This document shows, piece after piece, positions 35,208 to 47,211 of a DNA stretch of 64,000 nucleotides. Source of the DNA: Achatina immaculata (taxonomy: Eukaryota > Mollusca > Gastropoda > Stylommatophora > Achatinidae); NCBI GenBank assembly GCA_009760885.1, contig CM019719.1:31181084-31245083 (forward strand), in the 5' to 3' direction. Position numbers and translations under genes: made by a program. The notes under the pieces are model-generated. The model made no database searches. It saw nothing but the letters and a program-made list of their open reading frames with translations, and was not told the DNA's origin. Every line of letters begins with the position of its first letter. The first letter of the stretch is position 1.

Positions 35208-35220
35208 ATGGAATCTTATA

Positions 35221-36493
35221 TCATCATCATCATCAGGTGCCGTGCCGACTGGCGTTGGCTATTATGCTTCTCCAGAGTACCCGATCCTTCATGCAGGCCA
35301 TCAGTTCAGTTGGTGATCTCCTCTCACACCATCCCGTCAGACTGTCCAGTATCATTTCTCTTGGTCTTCCTCTTGATCTTCTTCTTTCTATTTTTGCTGT
35401 TGTTATAATATTTTCAATGCCCCCTCTTCTCATTGCATGTCCTATGAAAGTACATTGTCTCTCTCTTATCTTTTTGACAAGGTTTTTTGTCTCTCCAGCT
35501 CTTCTCATACATTCTTCATTAGTTATTTTTGCTGTCCAGGGGATTCGCAACATTCTTCTAATAAACCACATTTCTGCTGCTTCCAATGATTTTTGTGCAG
35601 ACTTGCCTATTGTCCATGATTCACTTCCATATAACAAGATAGGTTCAATATAGCATTTTAGGACTCGTTTTCTAACATTCATTGATAAAGATGTGTTAGC
35701 TAATATGTTTCTCATTCTCTGAAATGCAATCTTTGCTTGGCCTATTCTGTTCCTAATTTCTGTTATGCATTTCCCATCTGAAGTTATTACTGCTCCAAGG
35801 TATTTGAATTTCTGCACCTGCTTTAGAATGGTTCCGTTTAATTTAATACTGCATGCTGGTGGATTCTGCTTCTTAGATATAACCATAGTCTCTGTCTTTT
35901 TGATGTTCAAAGTAAGGCCTTTCTGTTCACTTTCTTTGGCGACTTTATCCAAGAGATTTTGCAGGTCTTGTTGGTTCTCACCTATCAGTACTGTGTCGTC
36001 AGCATACCGTAGGTTGTTAATATTGTATCCTCCAATTTTTATGCCTGGTTCTGTGATGATTGTTCTTAGAATGTTCTCGCTGTACAGAGAAAAAAGGTCT
36101 GGAGATAGTACACATCCTTGTCGCACCCCTTGTTTTATAGGTTGATATTTTCCAATTCTATTTTCAACTCGAACTGCTGCTTCTTGCTGCCAGTATAGAT
36201 GTTTTACAATCCTCAAGTCTTTGCCGTCTATATTGATGTCTTCAAGCATTTTAATAATTTCATTATGTTTCACCTTGTCAAATGCCTTGGTATAATCAAT
36301 GAAGCATAAGTAGAGATCTTTCTGTACTTCTAAAGCTCTTTCTGTTAGTGTTCGTAAAGTATAAATGGCATTGTGTGTTCCTTTTCCTTCAACAAATCCA
36401 AACTGTTCATCTGCTATTTCCATTTTTATCTTTTTCCTTGTTCTTCTCATAATTATTCTCAGAAGTAGCTTCGTTATGTGACATGAGAGGCTG
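35221..36493 (-). mobile_element. 5'-truncated LINE with intact reading frame and 13-bp target duplication
   Basis: ATGGAATCTTATA occurs at 35208-35220 and 36494-36506 and flanks the element, a target-site duplication from target-primed reverse transcription. The minus strand is open from the 5' junction through 36450-35233 (405 codons from the first Met). Order: [33 protein letters not shown] (motif with catalytic Asp), [20 protein letters not shown] box in [51 protein letters not shown], and tail [12 protein letters not shown] with [14 protein letters not shown]. The 3' tail is (GAT)n. It lacks endonuclease and motif 0/1 by truncation, so it cannot be autonomous, but lack of stops suggests a young copy. 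Confidence 0.92.
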
Positions 36494-36506
36494 ATGGAAT
36501 CTTATA

Positions 36507-37310
36507 ACACAAGTGAATTGAAGCATACAGATCCTGACCAGCTGCAGAGGAAATCGTATTTGTTGAGACTCCCACCGTAAGAGATATGAAGCATACAGAC
36601 ATATAGCTCTGAATGTAGATAACATTCTTGGAGTAACGCACCAAAATTCTACATATATTCGTACATAATGTACGACGTGTCATCAAGAGCATGGCTCTGT
36701 ACAGCCAGTATCTAAGAGTTCTTTTTGCAGGTCTGGGCACACCAGTTCTAAGCTCGTCAACAGAAGGTAAACGTACAGTTTTGTGAAAAAACATATCAAA
36801 AGAGTGCAATATTAAACTTCTAAATGTGTGTGTGTCTTGTGTGTGATAAATGAAGGAATAACAATCACTTAGGCCCCCTAGGCAAAGCCCTCCGCCTTCC
36901 CCAATCTCATGATATAAGATTCACAAGACACTACTCTGTATTAGATTATAGGTTTTTTTTTTCTTCACATGGGACCACTGGTCTTAAGGCCTGTTCTGCC
37001 TAATGAATAATTCCCCTCTACCCCCGAGTAAACAAACATATATGTTTTTACATTTTGTAGAAAGTTGTTATGTTCTGAGGACAAAAATACAATTCCTGTA
37101 ATAGCTGAACAAAAAAAAAAGGGGGGGGGGGGCGGGGTTCTGATAAAACTTTTAATCTTGGATACACGCAGACAAAAGCACTTTCATGTTTTAGACAATA
37201 ATTCGACTTGTCTAAAATTTGCTAGAAATGTGGTTTTGTTTTGCATATGCGCTGTTAGGAATAGAACCTTGTATGAAAGAAAACTAATATTCTAAACTCT
37301 GTCATGCCTT
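36507..37310. other. No gene recognised; poly-G tract at 37120-37135
   Basis: Only short ORFs without recognisable content and a homopolymer run. Confidence 0.5.
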
Positions 37311-37765
37311 TGAAGCACCGAGTAATCCTGTCATTCCTTTGACTATCAATCCCTTGAGATACCCAGTAACCCTGTCACGCCCTTGGCTGTCATGCCCCTG
37401 AGGCACCCAGTAACCCTGTCATGCTCTTGAGACACCTAGTAACCCTGTAACGCCCTTGGCTTTCATGCCCTTGAGGGTCCCAATAACTCCGTCACGCCCT
37501 TGGCTGTCATACCCTTGACACACCCAGTAACCCTGTCATGCCATTGCACTCATTAACTCTGTCATGCCCTTGACTATCATAGCCTTGAGATACCCAGTAA
37601 CCCTGTCATGCCATTTACTATCATGCCCTTGAAGCACCCAGTAACCCTGTCATGCCCTTGACTATCATGCCCTTGAGACACCCAATAACCCTGTGACACC
37701 CTTGACTATCATGCCCGTGAGATACCCAGTAACCCTGTCATACCATTGAGACACCCAGTAGGCGG
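37310..37765. repeat. Degenerate 22/44-bp minisatellite
   Basis: Repeated phrases cacccagtaaccctgtcatg and cccttgactatcatgccctt alternate about ten times with variable spacing and many substitutions. Confidence 0.9.
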
Positions 37766-37999
37766 GGCGTTAAAGCCTCACTTGACCTGCCGGCCTACAG
37801 AATGATGTGGTCACCAACAGGCAGGATGTTGTATCAGCATCCAAAGTCAGCGATAAAAGTGCAGCACATGAACTCTCTCATGGAAGTTCTGCTTGCAGTC
37901 TCTCTTCGGGAACTGGCGAGAAGACGTTTTAGGGTTTGTAACCGAGGAAAAAGAAGTGGTTTTAAGAGTAATATGAAAGTGTGAGGGAAACTGCTGGTT

Positions 38000-38195
38000 T
38001 TAAGGTACGTAACTGAGGATGAGAAGTGGTTTAAAGATAAAGGTGTAAGGATAAGAGGTGGTTTTAACATACTAATCTGAGGATAACAGGTGGTTTTAAC
38101 ATACTAATCTGAGGATAACAGGTGGTTTTAACATACTAATCTGAGGATAACAGGTGGTTTTAACATACGTATTTGAGGATAAGAGGTGGTTTTAA
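38000..38195. repeat. 32-bp tandem repeat
   Basis: About six units containing gaggataacaggtggtttta and acatactaatct, the middle three nearly identical. Confidence 0.9.
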
Positions 38196-38305
38196 TTGTC
38201 ACAACTGCAGGGAGGATAATGTAGCAGGTAATATTGTTACAGCTGCAGGGAGGATGATATAGCAGGTAATCTTCTTACAGCTGCAGGAACATAATGTAGT
38301 AGACA
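38196..38305. repeat. Short tandem repeat of about 39 bp, three units
   Basis: Each unit has acagctgcagggaggat, atgtagcaggtaat or close variants. Confidence 0.8.
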
Positions 38306-39380
38306 GTCATGCCGCAGCATATAGATATTGACTAAGAACACGTGCGCAGGTTCCCCTTCATTCGTTCTTCGCTCGCTTTCTCAGCCCTTTCTGCAACTTT
38401 TTCTGTTACATCCACCTATTTTGAAGACACTTCTAGCCGTGTACGTTATCACATATTTCGCGTTCAGAAAGGAAAAATGTGAAAGAGAGAACAAATGTGT
38501 ACGAGCCAGCGCAGCGCATCAATCTCGCCAGCATCAAGCCCTCACTTTTAGTTCAAAGGATGTCTGAGTATGTCCTCGTCATATCACAGAGGTAGACGTT
38601 TTAAAATTGAAGAGTTCAAGTTATTCAGCGAGGTCTTTTATATCACCCACTGAATATTTCAAACTGCTTAAGGTTAACCTGCTTGTAGGTACAGGTCTTG
38701 GAGTGTGATATATCTAGAATCTATGATGTTCCTGTGTCATCTTCTGCTAGTCTTTTTTCTTCGTGCATGAAAATAAGGACCACTATGTAAAGGCTGGCTG
38801 CAGACCGTGAGAAATGGAGAGGATGTGTTGCTGCCCTGCAAAAACGCCACAAGGCGTAGTGGTCGGCGATTGCTTGGTCGATATGTTGCTAAATTTCGTG
38901 AATGACCGATTGGGTAGGGTTTGGGTGCGAAACAGTGTCTGACCTTGCCTAAAACCAGAAAAAAAGAGGGGGTGGGGGTGGGGAGAGAGAACTGGACGCC
39001 AGTTATAGTATGGTGCAAACATGACATTTGGCTGAATCGGCGAGAGATAGAGTCGGGTTGTAAGAATCTAACAGGTACGTTGCTTACTGAATGTGTCGTA
39101 ATAGTCAGTTACTTGTGCTAAATTAGAACACAGCGTTATTCAGCGAGTGTTGGTGCTGTTAATGCACTGCCAAATGTTACTGCAGTCGAGGACGCTACCG
39201 ATATATATATATAGCTGTAGTAATACTGTTGGCTAGGCTACATCCTACCTTCTAAACCACCTAAAGAATCTACAACCTTCTTTCGCTAAAGGGTCGGGTC
39301 CCATGCCTATGGGGGAACTGCGGGCCACAGTCATCTCCACAGCTAATAATTAATGAATCGTAATATCAACAAAAAGATCT
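38306..39380. other. No feature recognised
   Basis: No recognisable exon, transposon or RNA gene. G-rich patch near 38965-38985. Confidence 0.5.
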
Positions 39381-39384
39381 AGAA

Positions 39385-40207
39385 CAAGATCTAGATCAAA
39401 AAGATCCCAACTAGAAGATCTTGATTTTGCTGATGACATAACTCTTATCAGTAATAATGTGAATTCCATGCAAGAAAAAACAGATATCCTGTCTTCACTG
39501 GCTAGCAAAATAGGACTTGAAATTAACAAGGACAAAACAAAAATAATGAAAATTCCTCTCAATCAAAATGGAAAAATACACATAGAAGGGACAGATATTG
39601 AAGAAGTCAATCAATATGCATACCTTGGCAGCTACATAGACCAGGATGGTGACACTAGAAAGGAAGTTAGGATCAGAATTGCAAAAGCAGCATCAATCTT
39701 CAAGAATCTTGAGAACATATGGAATTCAAAAGTTATAAGCACAAAAACCAAGTTAAGACTATTCAATTCAAATGTAATATCCACCCTCATTTATGCATGC
39801 GAAAGCTGGAAAACAACTAAAGAAATAGAAAAGAAATTAGACTCGTTTGAAAACAAATGCCTAAGGAAAATACTCGGCATCAAGTGGAATGAATTCAAGA
39901 ACAATGCAGAGATAAGACAGATGACTGAACAACAACCAATCTCATGGGTGATCAGGAAAAGGAGATGGACATATGTTGGTCACTTGATGAGAAGAAATAA
40001 TCAGAGAATCCCAAAACAAGCTATCAAGTGGAACACAACAGGCCGAAGAAAAAGAGGCAGACCGCGTGAAACTCTGAAGAGGACATTGTTAAGAGAGGCC
40101 AAATTAATAGGCATAAAATCCCTTGATGAGGTTGAAAGACTCACCGAAGACAGGAAAAATTGGCGAACTACTTTGCGAGCCCTATGTGACGTTTAACGGC
40201 ACGGGAA

Positions 40208-40210
<3 letters not shown>
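39385..40210 (+). mobile_element. 5'-truncated LINE, family A copy 4 (intact frame)
   Basis: Open from before QLEDLDFADDITLISNNVNS to a stop at 40194-40196. The C-terminal 245 codons from the first Met (39459) contain GLEINKDKTKIMKIP, YLGSYIDQDGDTRKEVRIRI, VISTLIYACESWKTTKEIEK, SWVIRKRRWTYVGHLMRRNN and TGRRKRGRPRETLKRTLLRE. The element is truncated just before the FADD box and the junction contains aagatctag filler. The 3' end ttaacggcacgggaaggata runs straight into (TA)n. The best-preserved family A copy here, so the most recent of the four. Confidence 0.92.

Positions 40211-40265
<55 letters not shown>
40210..40265. repeat. (TA)n microsatellite, LINE tail
   Basis: About 28 TA units immediately after the LINE 3' end, as for family A copy 1. 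Confidence 0.95.
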
Positions 40266-40271
<6 letters not shown>

Positions 40272-41330
40272 CCGACTGTTGTAGTGAGAAACCCATATTT
40301 CGGAAAGTACTTCAGGCAAAGTACAGTTGTACCGGTTAAAAACAAAACAATCCTAGCACAATCACTGAACCAAACTGAGATCATGATATTGCATGAGTGA
40401 TAAATGCATGTATCGCTCCGACAAGGCTGTAATTTGTGCACTAACCCCAAGCACGTTAGCTCCAGGCAGGTTGGCTGTGGTTGAGGATATGCCATTATTT
40501 ATAGGGCACTTTTATGTTTGTTTATGTAGCCTGAACCAAGACCCTACGGAGGATAGGGTTATGAAGTTCATGGAAAATGCAGGGTCTTAGTTTAGTTTTT
40601 TGTTTATTTTAATTTTCCCAAAACATTCCTTGTCAAATTATAAGAGCTTCTTATACGTCGATGCATCCTATATTAAAATAAATACGGTAAATAAGGTAAA
40701 TACTGTACTGAAAACTTATGTAAATAAGCAATGCGTACTAGAAAAAAAGCACACATAAATAATAAGATACCTAACAACATATGTGTATACTGAAGCCAAG
40801 GGGAAACAGAATGGGCTGTGAAGGTATTTTGGTAGTTATCAGTAGAATCACTAGCCCAGGCAAATGGTTTTCGATGTCTTGTCTTAATGCAATCTCGGAG
40901 ATCGATATGTATTTGTTAGGAAAATCTCACAATAGTCAAGGCGACTTCACATGAGCAAAGATCTCTGCTCTATTTACTATAGCCCTTGTTTTGGGAGACT
41001 AAACGTTTAAGTGTAATTATACTATAGCAGACATATTTTCCCTGTATATACACAGATTAATTTTTAAAAAAAAAACAAGCATAAAACGTTTACATTTTGT
41101 TTCTACAGGCAGACATTGTCACATCTTATTTCTGGAATTCGAAACTCACAAAAGTCGTTGCTGTCAACACAGTTTAGCAAGTCCATACTCGCTATATTTC
41201 CGTAGATCTTTAATGGTATGTTGCACTGTTGTAAGGTCATCGGCATGCTTCTCGCATCATATCATATGTTTGTGTATGTTTCTAAAGTCTATAACTTCTC
41301 TGTTGCATCATGCTTCTCCATCTTATGCAG
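40266..41330. other. No feature recognised
   Basis: No gene, transposon or RNA recognised. Confidence 0.5.
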
Positions 41331-41600
41331 TTACTGGCATGTCCAATCAGTTCAAATGTTTTTTTTCTTCCCCCAGTGCCATTTGCTCAGTCCCTTGTAA
41401 TGATTTTCTCACAGCCTTCTACACCGTTAGCCCTTAAGTTTTCCAGTGATTACCAGGTTCTGTAACTTCTGTCTTTTCGTAACACGTCCAAGGAATTGTG
41501 ATTGTTCATTTCTTATAACCAGTTTTAGTTGTTCTTTATGCCTTCTTTCAGACCGTTTTTGTTTTGTTTTGTTTTGTTTTTGCTTCATCTTTCTCTACAA
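41330..41600 (-). mobile_element. LINE 3'-end fragment
   Basis: The minus strand reads LKLVIRNEQSQFLGRVTKRQ, KLQNLVITGKLKG then a stop, similar to the tail of non-LTR ORF2 and to the fragment at 5.1-5.3 kb. Confidence 0.5.
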
Positions 41601-42049
41601 CAACATATCTGTTGCCTCCAGTTTCTTCCTGAGTTGTTCGTTAACTGTTCACGTTTAACCATCATGGATCTATATAGCACTGTAATCCCTTTTTATCATA
41701 AGAAAGAGAAATGTATACAAAAAATTCCAATGGACAGATCCATTATACGGACAACATTACAGGTGTGAAGAAATGATGCAAAATTTATATTAACAATTTA
41801 TGACGAGAGTACTGCTCTCTAACTTTTAGACTACAGATAGAGTGAATATTCTTCTCTTTCGAACATAGAAGACAAAATCAGCAAAACGTGTCCCAGAAGA
41901 TCTTAATTTGGAGAACCATGCTGTTCTTTATTTTGGCGCTAACAATGTTCGCGTCCAACTGTCGAATCACGAGTACTCATAGAGGAATTGGTCAGCAATT
42001 TGAGGTACCTGTTCACCCATTCATGGATGTCACACCTTGTCTTGTCTTG

Positions 42050-42420
42050 TCTCCTTCCTCATATACCTTTCTGTATTGAGGGGACAAATAGATATCTTGA
42101 TAGGGCTCGACGATTTGCTCCAAATAATGGGATATTTAATGCTTCTGTTATTTCCTCTCTCCATCTCCTCCGTGGACGGCCTCTTCCTCTGTTACCCACA
42201 AATCTTAGTGTGAATGTTTTCTGCGATATACTGTCTGGTGGTAACAGTGTAACATATCCTAACCATTTGACTTGCTGCTTCTGGATATAGTGTAATACTT
42301 TTGTTACTCCAACCTTTGCCCTGATGGTGTCGTTTCTTATTTGGTCTCTTCTTGTCATATTTAGTATTCTCCTTAAACTTCTCATTTCTGTCGTGATGAT
42401 TTTTCTTTTGATCTTGGCTG
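42050..42420 (-). mobile_element. LINE ORF2 C-terminal fragment
   Basis: The minus strand reads MRSLRRILNMTRRDQIRNDT, VLHYIQKQQVKWLGYVTLLP and GNRGRGRPRRRWREEITEAL, the usual end of a non-LTR reverse-transcriptase protein (basic GRGRPRRRW block). The reverse transcriptase itself is absent. Confidence 0.75.
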
Positions 42421-42728
42421 TTAGTGTCCACGTTTAACATTGATAGCATAGAGTTGGGAGGAAAATTGATTCTAAGGACTGTTATAGCCGGAAGTGGGGT
42501 TGGGGATACGCTCTCCACTCCAATTAAATGTCTCAAATGGCGTCCGTCTCAAATAGACTCTGACAATCCACGTCCAGCTCCTGGCCTTCTCGTGGCAGAA
42601 CTGTTCAAACTGACAGGAGAAGGGGCGAATGGGAATATCTGGCACCTGAAAGCCAGACGTTTCGGGTAGATGAGAGTCATGTTTGGTAGCTCATCTAAGA
42701 GAAGGACAACTCTGATTTAAAACCAGCT

Positions 42729-43345
42729 GCTGGCGAGATTCTTCAGCTGCCGTGCGTGGGGTGAAACTCCTCTCGGGCAATGAAGAAAAATGCGATTAGG
42801 GTTGCCGCGCAGCGCCGTCGTGGAAAAGGTGAATGAAAGGATTAAATAAAGTAGCCAGTAATCTCGAGGCCAGGACTACTCAAATCACGGCACCTCTGCT
42901 CTAGAGGTCGGCCACGTCCTATATACACCCATACTGGGGCAGATTGCCTAAACCGGCTTAACCCAGGTGTTAAACTAAGACATTGCTGGCGAGATTTTTC
43001 GGCTGCTGCGCGTGGAGTGAAACTCCTCCCGGCCAATGAAGAAAATGCGATTAGGGTTGCTGTGCTATACCGCTGTGAAAAGGTGGTGTAAAGGATAAAG
43101 TGAAGTTTAATCGGTAGTCTCGTGGCCAGAGCCACTCATACCACGGCACCTCTGCTCTAGAGACCGGCCACGTCCGATATACACCCATACTGGTGAAACA
43201 TGCCTAAACTGGCTTAACCCAGGGGTGAAACTTGATGACTACTCATGTCACGGTACCTCCGCTCTAGAGGTTGGTCACATCCTAAACACGCCCATACTGG
43301 GATAATACGCCTAAACCGGCTTAACCCATGGGTGAAACTTACTAG
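42729..43345. repeat. 256-257-bp tandem duplication plus a partial third unit
   Basis: ctggcgagatt...gcgtgg.gtgaaactcct occurs at 42729 and 42986. The following block, cacggcacctctgctctaga then ...cacccatactgg...cggcttaaccca, occurs near 42880, 43140 and 43250. Units differ at many positions. GC content is higher than in the surroundings. Unknown interspersed repeat. Confidence 0.85.
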
Positions 43346-43459
43346 TGGCGAGAATTCGTCCTCCTGGACAAAAGCTCCGTCCTGGTCACAACTAGGAAGG
43401 GTAGCGGCCACGACCACAAAATGCTGAAGTTGGAGACACTGGACCAGTGCAGTGTAGAT

Positions 43460-43630
43460 AGGCAACCACCTCTCACCCGACTGGGATGTATGCATATCCT
43501 AATCACGCTGAGGTTTTCTGGTGAGAAAGTCCAACTCTGGATTGGATGGGCAACCTTCTCTCACCTGGCGGGGATACACGGATATCCCAAAACACGTCGA
43601 GGTTTTCCGGTGAGAAAGTCCAGCTTTAGA
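43460..43630. repeat. About 88-bp direct duplication
   Basis: caacc.tctcacc...gggat...atatcc..a.cacg..gaggttttcyggtgag is found twice, with gaggtttt at 43510 and 43599. Confidence 0.8.
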
Positions 43631-43684
43631 TTAAACTGATGCAATGAAAACCGCAGTGTCACGCAATCCTTTATGGTCTTCTCT

Positions 43685-43805
43685 AGGAATATTCTCGAGG
43701 ACTACAGGATGACCACAAGACTTATCGAGGTCCACAGGAGTAAATTCAGTAGGATCACTGGGCGATCTTGGTGGTAGAAGCGAACGAAGAAGAAGAAGAG
43801 GAGGA
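43685..43805 (+). mobile_element. Interspersed repeat 3' end with (GAA)n tail, copy 1
   Basis: ccacaggagtaaattcagta, ggatca, gggcgatcttggtg and gaacgaagaagaagaagag are shared with 57820-57945. A common 3' end followed by a GAA microsatellite indicates a retroposed element (LINE 3' UTR or SINE). Confidence 0.65.
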
Positions 43806-43904
43806 GGAAACTTGTGTTACAGAGTTCCATCTTTTGTTTCAGTTGTGATGTATTTGTTTTTCAGTAAAGGAGTGATTTTTACTGATGTTGCACCATCAGT
43901 CGCA

Positions 43905-44045
43905 GTCTTATGTACAGACTGTAGTCTTATGTACAGACTGTAGTCTTATGTACAGACTGTAGTCTTATGTACAGACTGTAGTCTTATGTACAGACTGTAG
44001 TCTTATGTACAGACTGTAGTCTTATGTACAGACTGTAGTCTTATG
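43905..44045. repeat. 19-bp tandem repeat
   Basis: Seven nearly perfect copies of gtagtcttatgtacagact. Confidence 0.95.
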
Positions 44046-44525
44046 AAGTCGACTGTGACTTGTTATATTCAGTCCAAGAAATAACAAGTCACCGTATGGT
44101 CACGCAGGCATTGTAAAGCAGCGATAACCATGTCGATGTCTGAAGGATATAAGAGCGTGTTCTAACCAGAATTTCAATCGACTGGAACTGTAAAAACTGC
44201 TACCTAGCACTTCATGTAAGGAGCTGCCTCAAAAGAGAATATCTGGCTATTACAGCAAATTACGTCAGCGTTAGGTATAAGCACGAGTACTAGTCTAAAA
44301 TTTGGTCCCTAAATAAGGGCGTAAGCTCAAAGCCAAGTGAAACTCTACATCAGTACATCATCAGTACTGTCTACAGGACCTTGCGAAGATCGAAACGATT
44401 CTCTCAAAGCGCGTGGGTTACTCTGAAATTTTAACTGACAACTTTTTTTTTTATAAAAAGCTTACTCTAAGTCAGGGATTATAAAAAGCATACTCTAAGC
44501 CAGGGATTCTTAACATATTTTTGGC

Positions 44526-44930
44526 CGTGGATCTCTTTTCCGCACTCAGAACAGCTAATGAATCACTTTCCGCCCTGAGAACAGCCATGGAGTCTCTTTC
44601 CGGACTGAGAAAAGCTGTGGACCCACTTCTTTACCTGAGAACATCTGTGGACCCATTTTCCAGCTTGAGAACAACTGTAGACCCACTTTCCTATCTGAGA
44701 ACAGCTGTGGACCCACTTTCCGACCTGAGAACAGCTATGGACCCATTTTCCAGCTTGAGAACAACTGTAGACCCACTTTCCTATCTGAGAACAGCTGTGG
44801 ACCCACTTTCCGACTTGAGAACAGCTATGGACTCTCTTTCCGGCCTGAGAACATATGTGGACCCACTTTCCAGCTTGAGAACATCCGTGGACCCTCTTTC
44901 CGGCCTGAGAACTGCTGTGGACTCTTCGTT
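44526..44930. repeat. 30-bp minisatellite
   Basis: About 13 units of ggacccactttccgacctga plus gaacagctgt. The unit is a multiple of three with no stop on the plus strand, giving a 169-codon ORF of DPLSDLRTAV repeats that continues briefly into unique sequence. I regard this as non-coding. Confidence 0.93.
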
Positions 44931-45483
44931 AAAAATAAAGCAGTATAGTAGAACTGAAATGATGCTAAGAGTATTCTGTTCCACGGACCCCCAAAAATCA
45001 CCTGCACTAAACCAGTTAACCAGCCAATGAATAATATCCAGCCTAAAAGCCTCAGCTAGAAAATCATATTCCTACAGTCAGTAACGAAGAACTCAAATAT
45101 ATTTTCAACATCAGACTTCGTTAATATTGTTAATGGAATAGAAATTATTTGTACTGTTCAGTGCACTATTACGTACATTGAGGCTCTTTCAAAATCAGTC
45201 AGACCAAGTTTGCGAATAAAGGAAAGTACATGAAATTGGTTACTATCGCTTAAAACTGTAGTAAAATACACCTACTTGTTCGTCTCTCATTCCTGCAGAA
45301 TTCATACCATAACTGCTAGAAAGAGGTCTGCTTTAGCATTGCATTTAAAATAAATAAATAAACTTTACAGTTCTTACTGTGTTTCAAATTTTGAAAAAAA
45401 AAATGACTAGTCCTTTAAGCAGCCAGAATGAATGTAGTTTTCACTGAGCCATCATTAGTTATCACTTATGTATGGCATTTAAA

Positions 45484-45655
45484 TGCTGCTGACTCCACTA
45501 TTTGAGAGAAACATGCGATGCTGCTGACTCCACTATTTGAGACAAACATGAGATGCTGCTGACTCCACTATTTGAGAGAAACATGGAATGTTGCTGACTC
45601 CACTATTTGAGACAAACATGGGATGCCACTGACTCCACTATTTGAGAGAAACATG
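45484..45655. repeat. 35-bp tandem repeat, five units
   Basis: gatgctgctgactccactat followed by ttgagagaaacatgg, near-identical copies. Confidence 0.93.
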
Positions 45656-47205
45656 GGAATTGCCTGGAAAATACATAAGATGAGTAGGGGTTTAATATCG
45701 AATGCCGCAATTAAAAATCAAAATCATTTCTTTTCTCCTCATTTTTGGCGGATCCAAACCCATGAATAAAATAAGAGCTAATAAAAAATAAGAGCTTTTC
45801 TGCTAGGTGTGTGTGTGTGTGTCAGCCTAAGGTTTTTGGACTTAACAAAGCGAAATTCTTTAAAAAATATACCACCAACAGTTTGACTGGCTGTGTATAC
45901 TGGTTGTCTGCAAAACGGGTTGGCTATCTTCAGTGAAAACGTATAATAATTAATCTTCGACGTCTGTAAAGAGTTTACATTGGGGGTTTTTTATGTTCTC
46001 TTTCTTCTTCTGTTGCCGTACATCACTCTGTGTCCAGTGACATCTGTCTCCAGTTTTACCTGACTACAAGAGTAAGTTTTCTCATAAAGCACTATTTATC
46101 GATTACGTGACCGCCATTTGGAAAAAAAAAATCCGAGAATTGATAGAAGAGAAAACATGTGGAATGAGTGAGGTGATTTTTTTTTCTTCCGCTGTGAATG
46201 TGAAAGACCTTTATCGATAAAACTCCACTCGAGGCTGCCTGGAGCGGGCGTCCCAAAATCTGTAGAGAGAGAGCACACTTTGTGAAAAATTCCAATTATT
46301 CGTGCGTGGTAGAGGAAGCAGGCTTGGCATGTGCTGTCTTCACACAGTTCTCTCCACTTTCCGAGGATTAGCGCGGCAAATGTTCTGGAAGTTTGGGGAT
46401 CTACTGGTGGTTTTAGTGTGTTTCGATAAAGAGCCTGATGTTCTAGGGTGATTTTTTTTTCTTTCGGTATTTAGTTTAAGTAGATTTTACAGTCTCAGTG
46501 TTAATTATCGTAAGAACAGTGCCTTCTTTGTAGGAACTATTTCAGGATATTTAATAATCCTTGCTGTTTGCAAACCAGCAATCTCTTCCTAGTGGATCTT
46601 ACAAATCTTGCTTGATATATTGGCTGTATGTGGTGTGATCCACATCCTTATTATATTCCTCGAACCCAGGACATTTCATCCATTTTCACGAACGACAGTT
46701 CGTGCAAAAGTGAGGCGTTTTCTCCATGTGGATTAGTGGCCTGGAAGCTAGCACCAGGTAACCTATTACTTGTTGCCACAACCTACCACTTAACGTCATC
46801 ACCATCATCATTACTAGAAATGGCAACAATCATATCGTCCCCCCCTCCTTTTCCCTCCCCCCCCCCCAAACCAACATTTTGACAGCTAAAAATCAGTGCG
46901 AGTTATTTCAAACCTCATCAAATCATTTCATGATTAACAGTTTATTCTAAGCTTTCAAATAGTGGGCCCCACTACCACGAAACATAACATGAGAACTACT
47001 TTATATTCTCTAAAAGTTCCGCTGATCTCAAAGTCTTTCACCCCTGAAATTAATTTCCCATGCTCTGTCAGAATAAATGTGATGGGAAATGTTCGTGCAA
47101 AGAAGCTGTAATGAAGTTATTCTGTAGTTTAAACCTGTGAGTTATGTTTGAAATGTGCCAGTTCCCATTTTATTTAGACTTTATCTAACATCATTCTCAG
47201 CACTG
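45656..47205. other. No gene recognised
   Basis: Only short ORFs, a (GT)n patch at 45808-45821 and C-rich runs near 46840-46867. Confidence 0.5.
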
Positions 47206-47211
47206 ATTCAC

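Noticed and set aside
34994..35653. 219-codon plus-strand ORF
   Set aside because: Most of it is antisense to the LINE reverse transcriptase at 35.2-36.5 kb; the remainder has no recognisable content.
35233..36450. 405-codon reverse-transcriptase ORF considered as a host gene
   Set aside because: Flanked by a 13-bp target duplication and a GAT tail, with YADD reverse-transcriptase motifs: a truncated LINE.
44521..45030. 169-codon ORF with DPLSDLRTAV repeats
   Set aside because: Same cause: a 30-bp tandem unit. The unique tail is short and resembles nothing I know.
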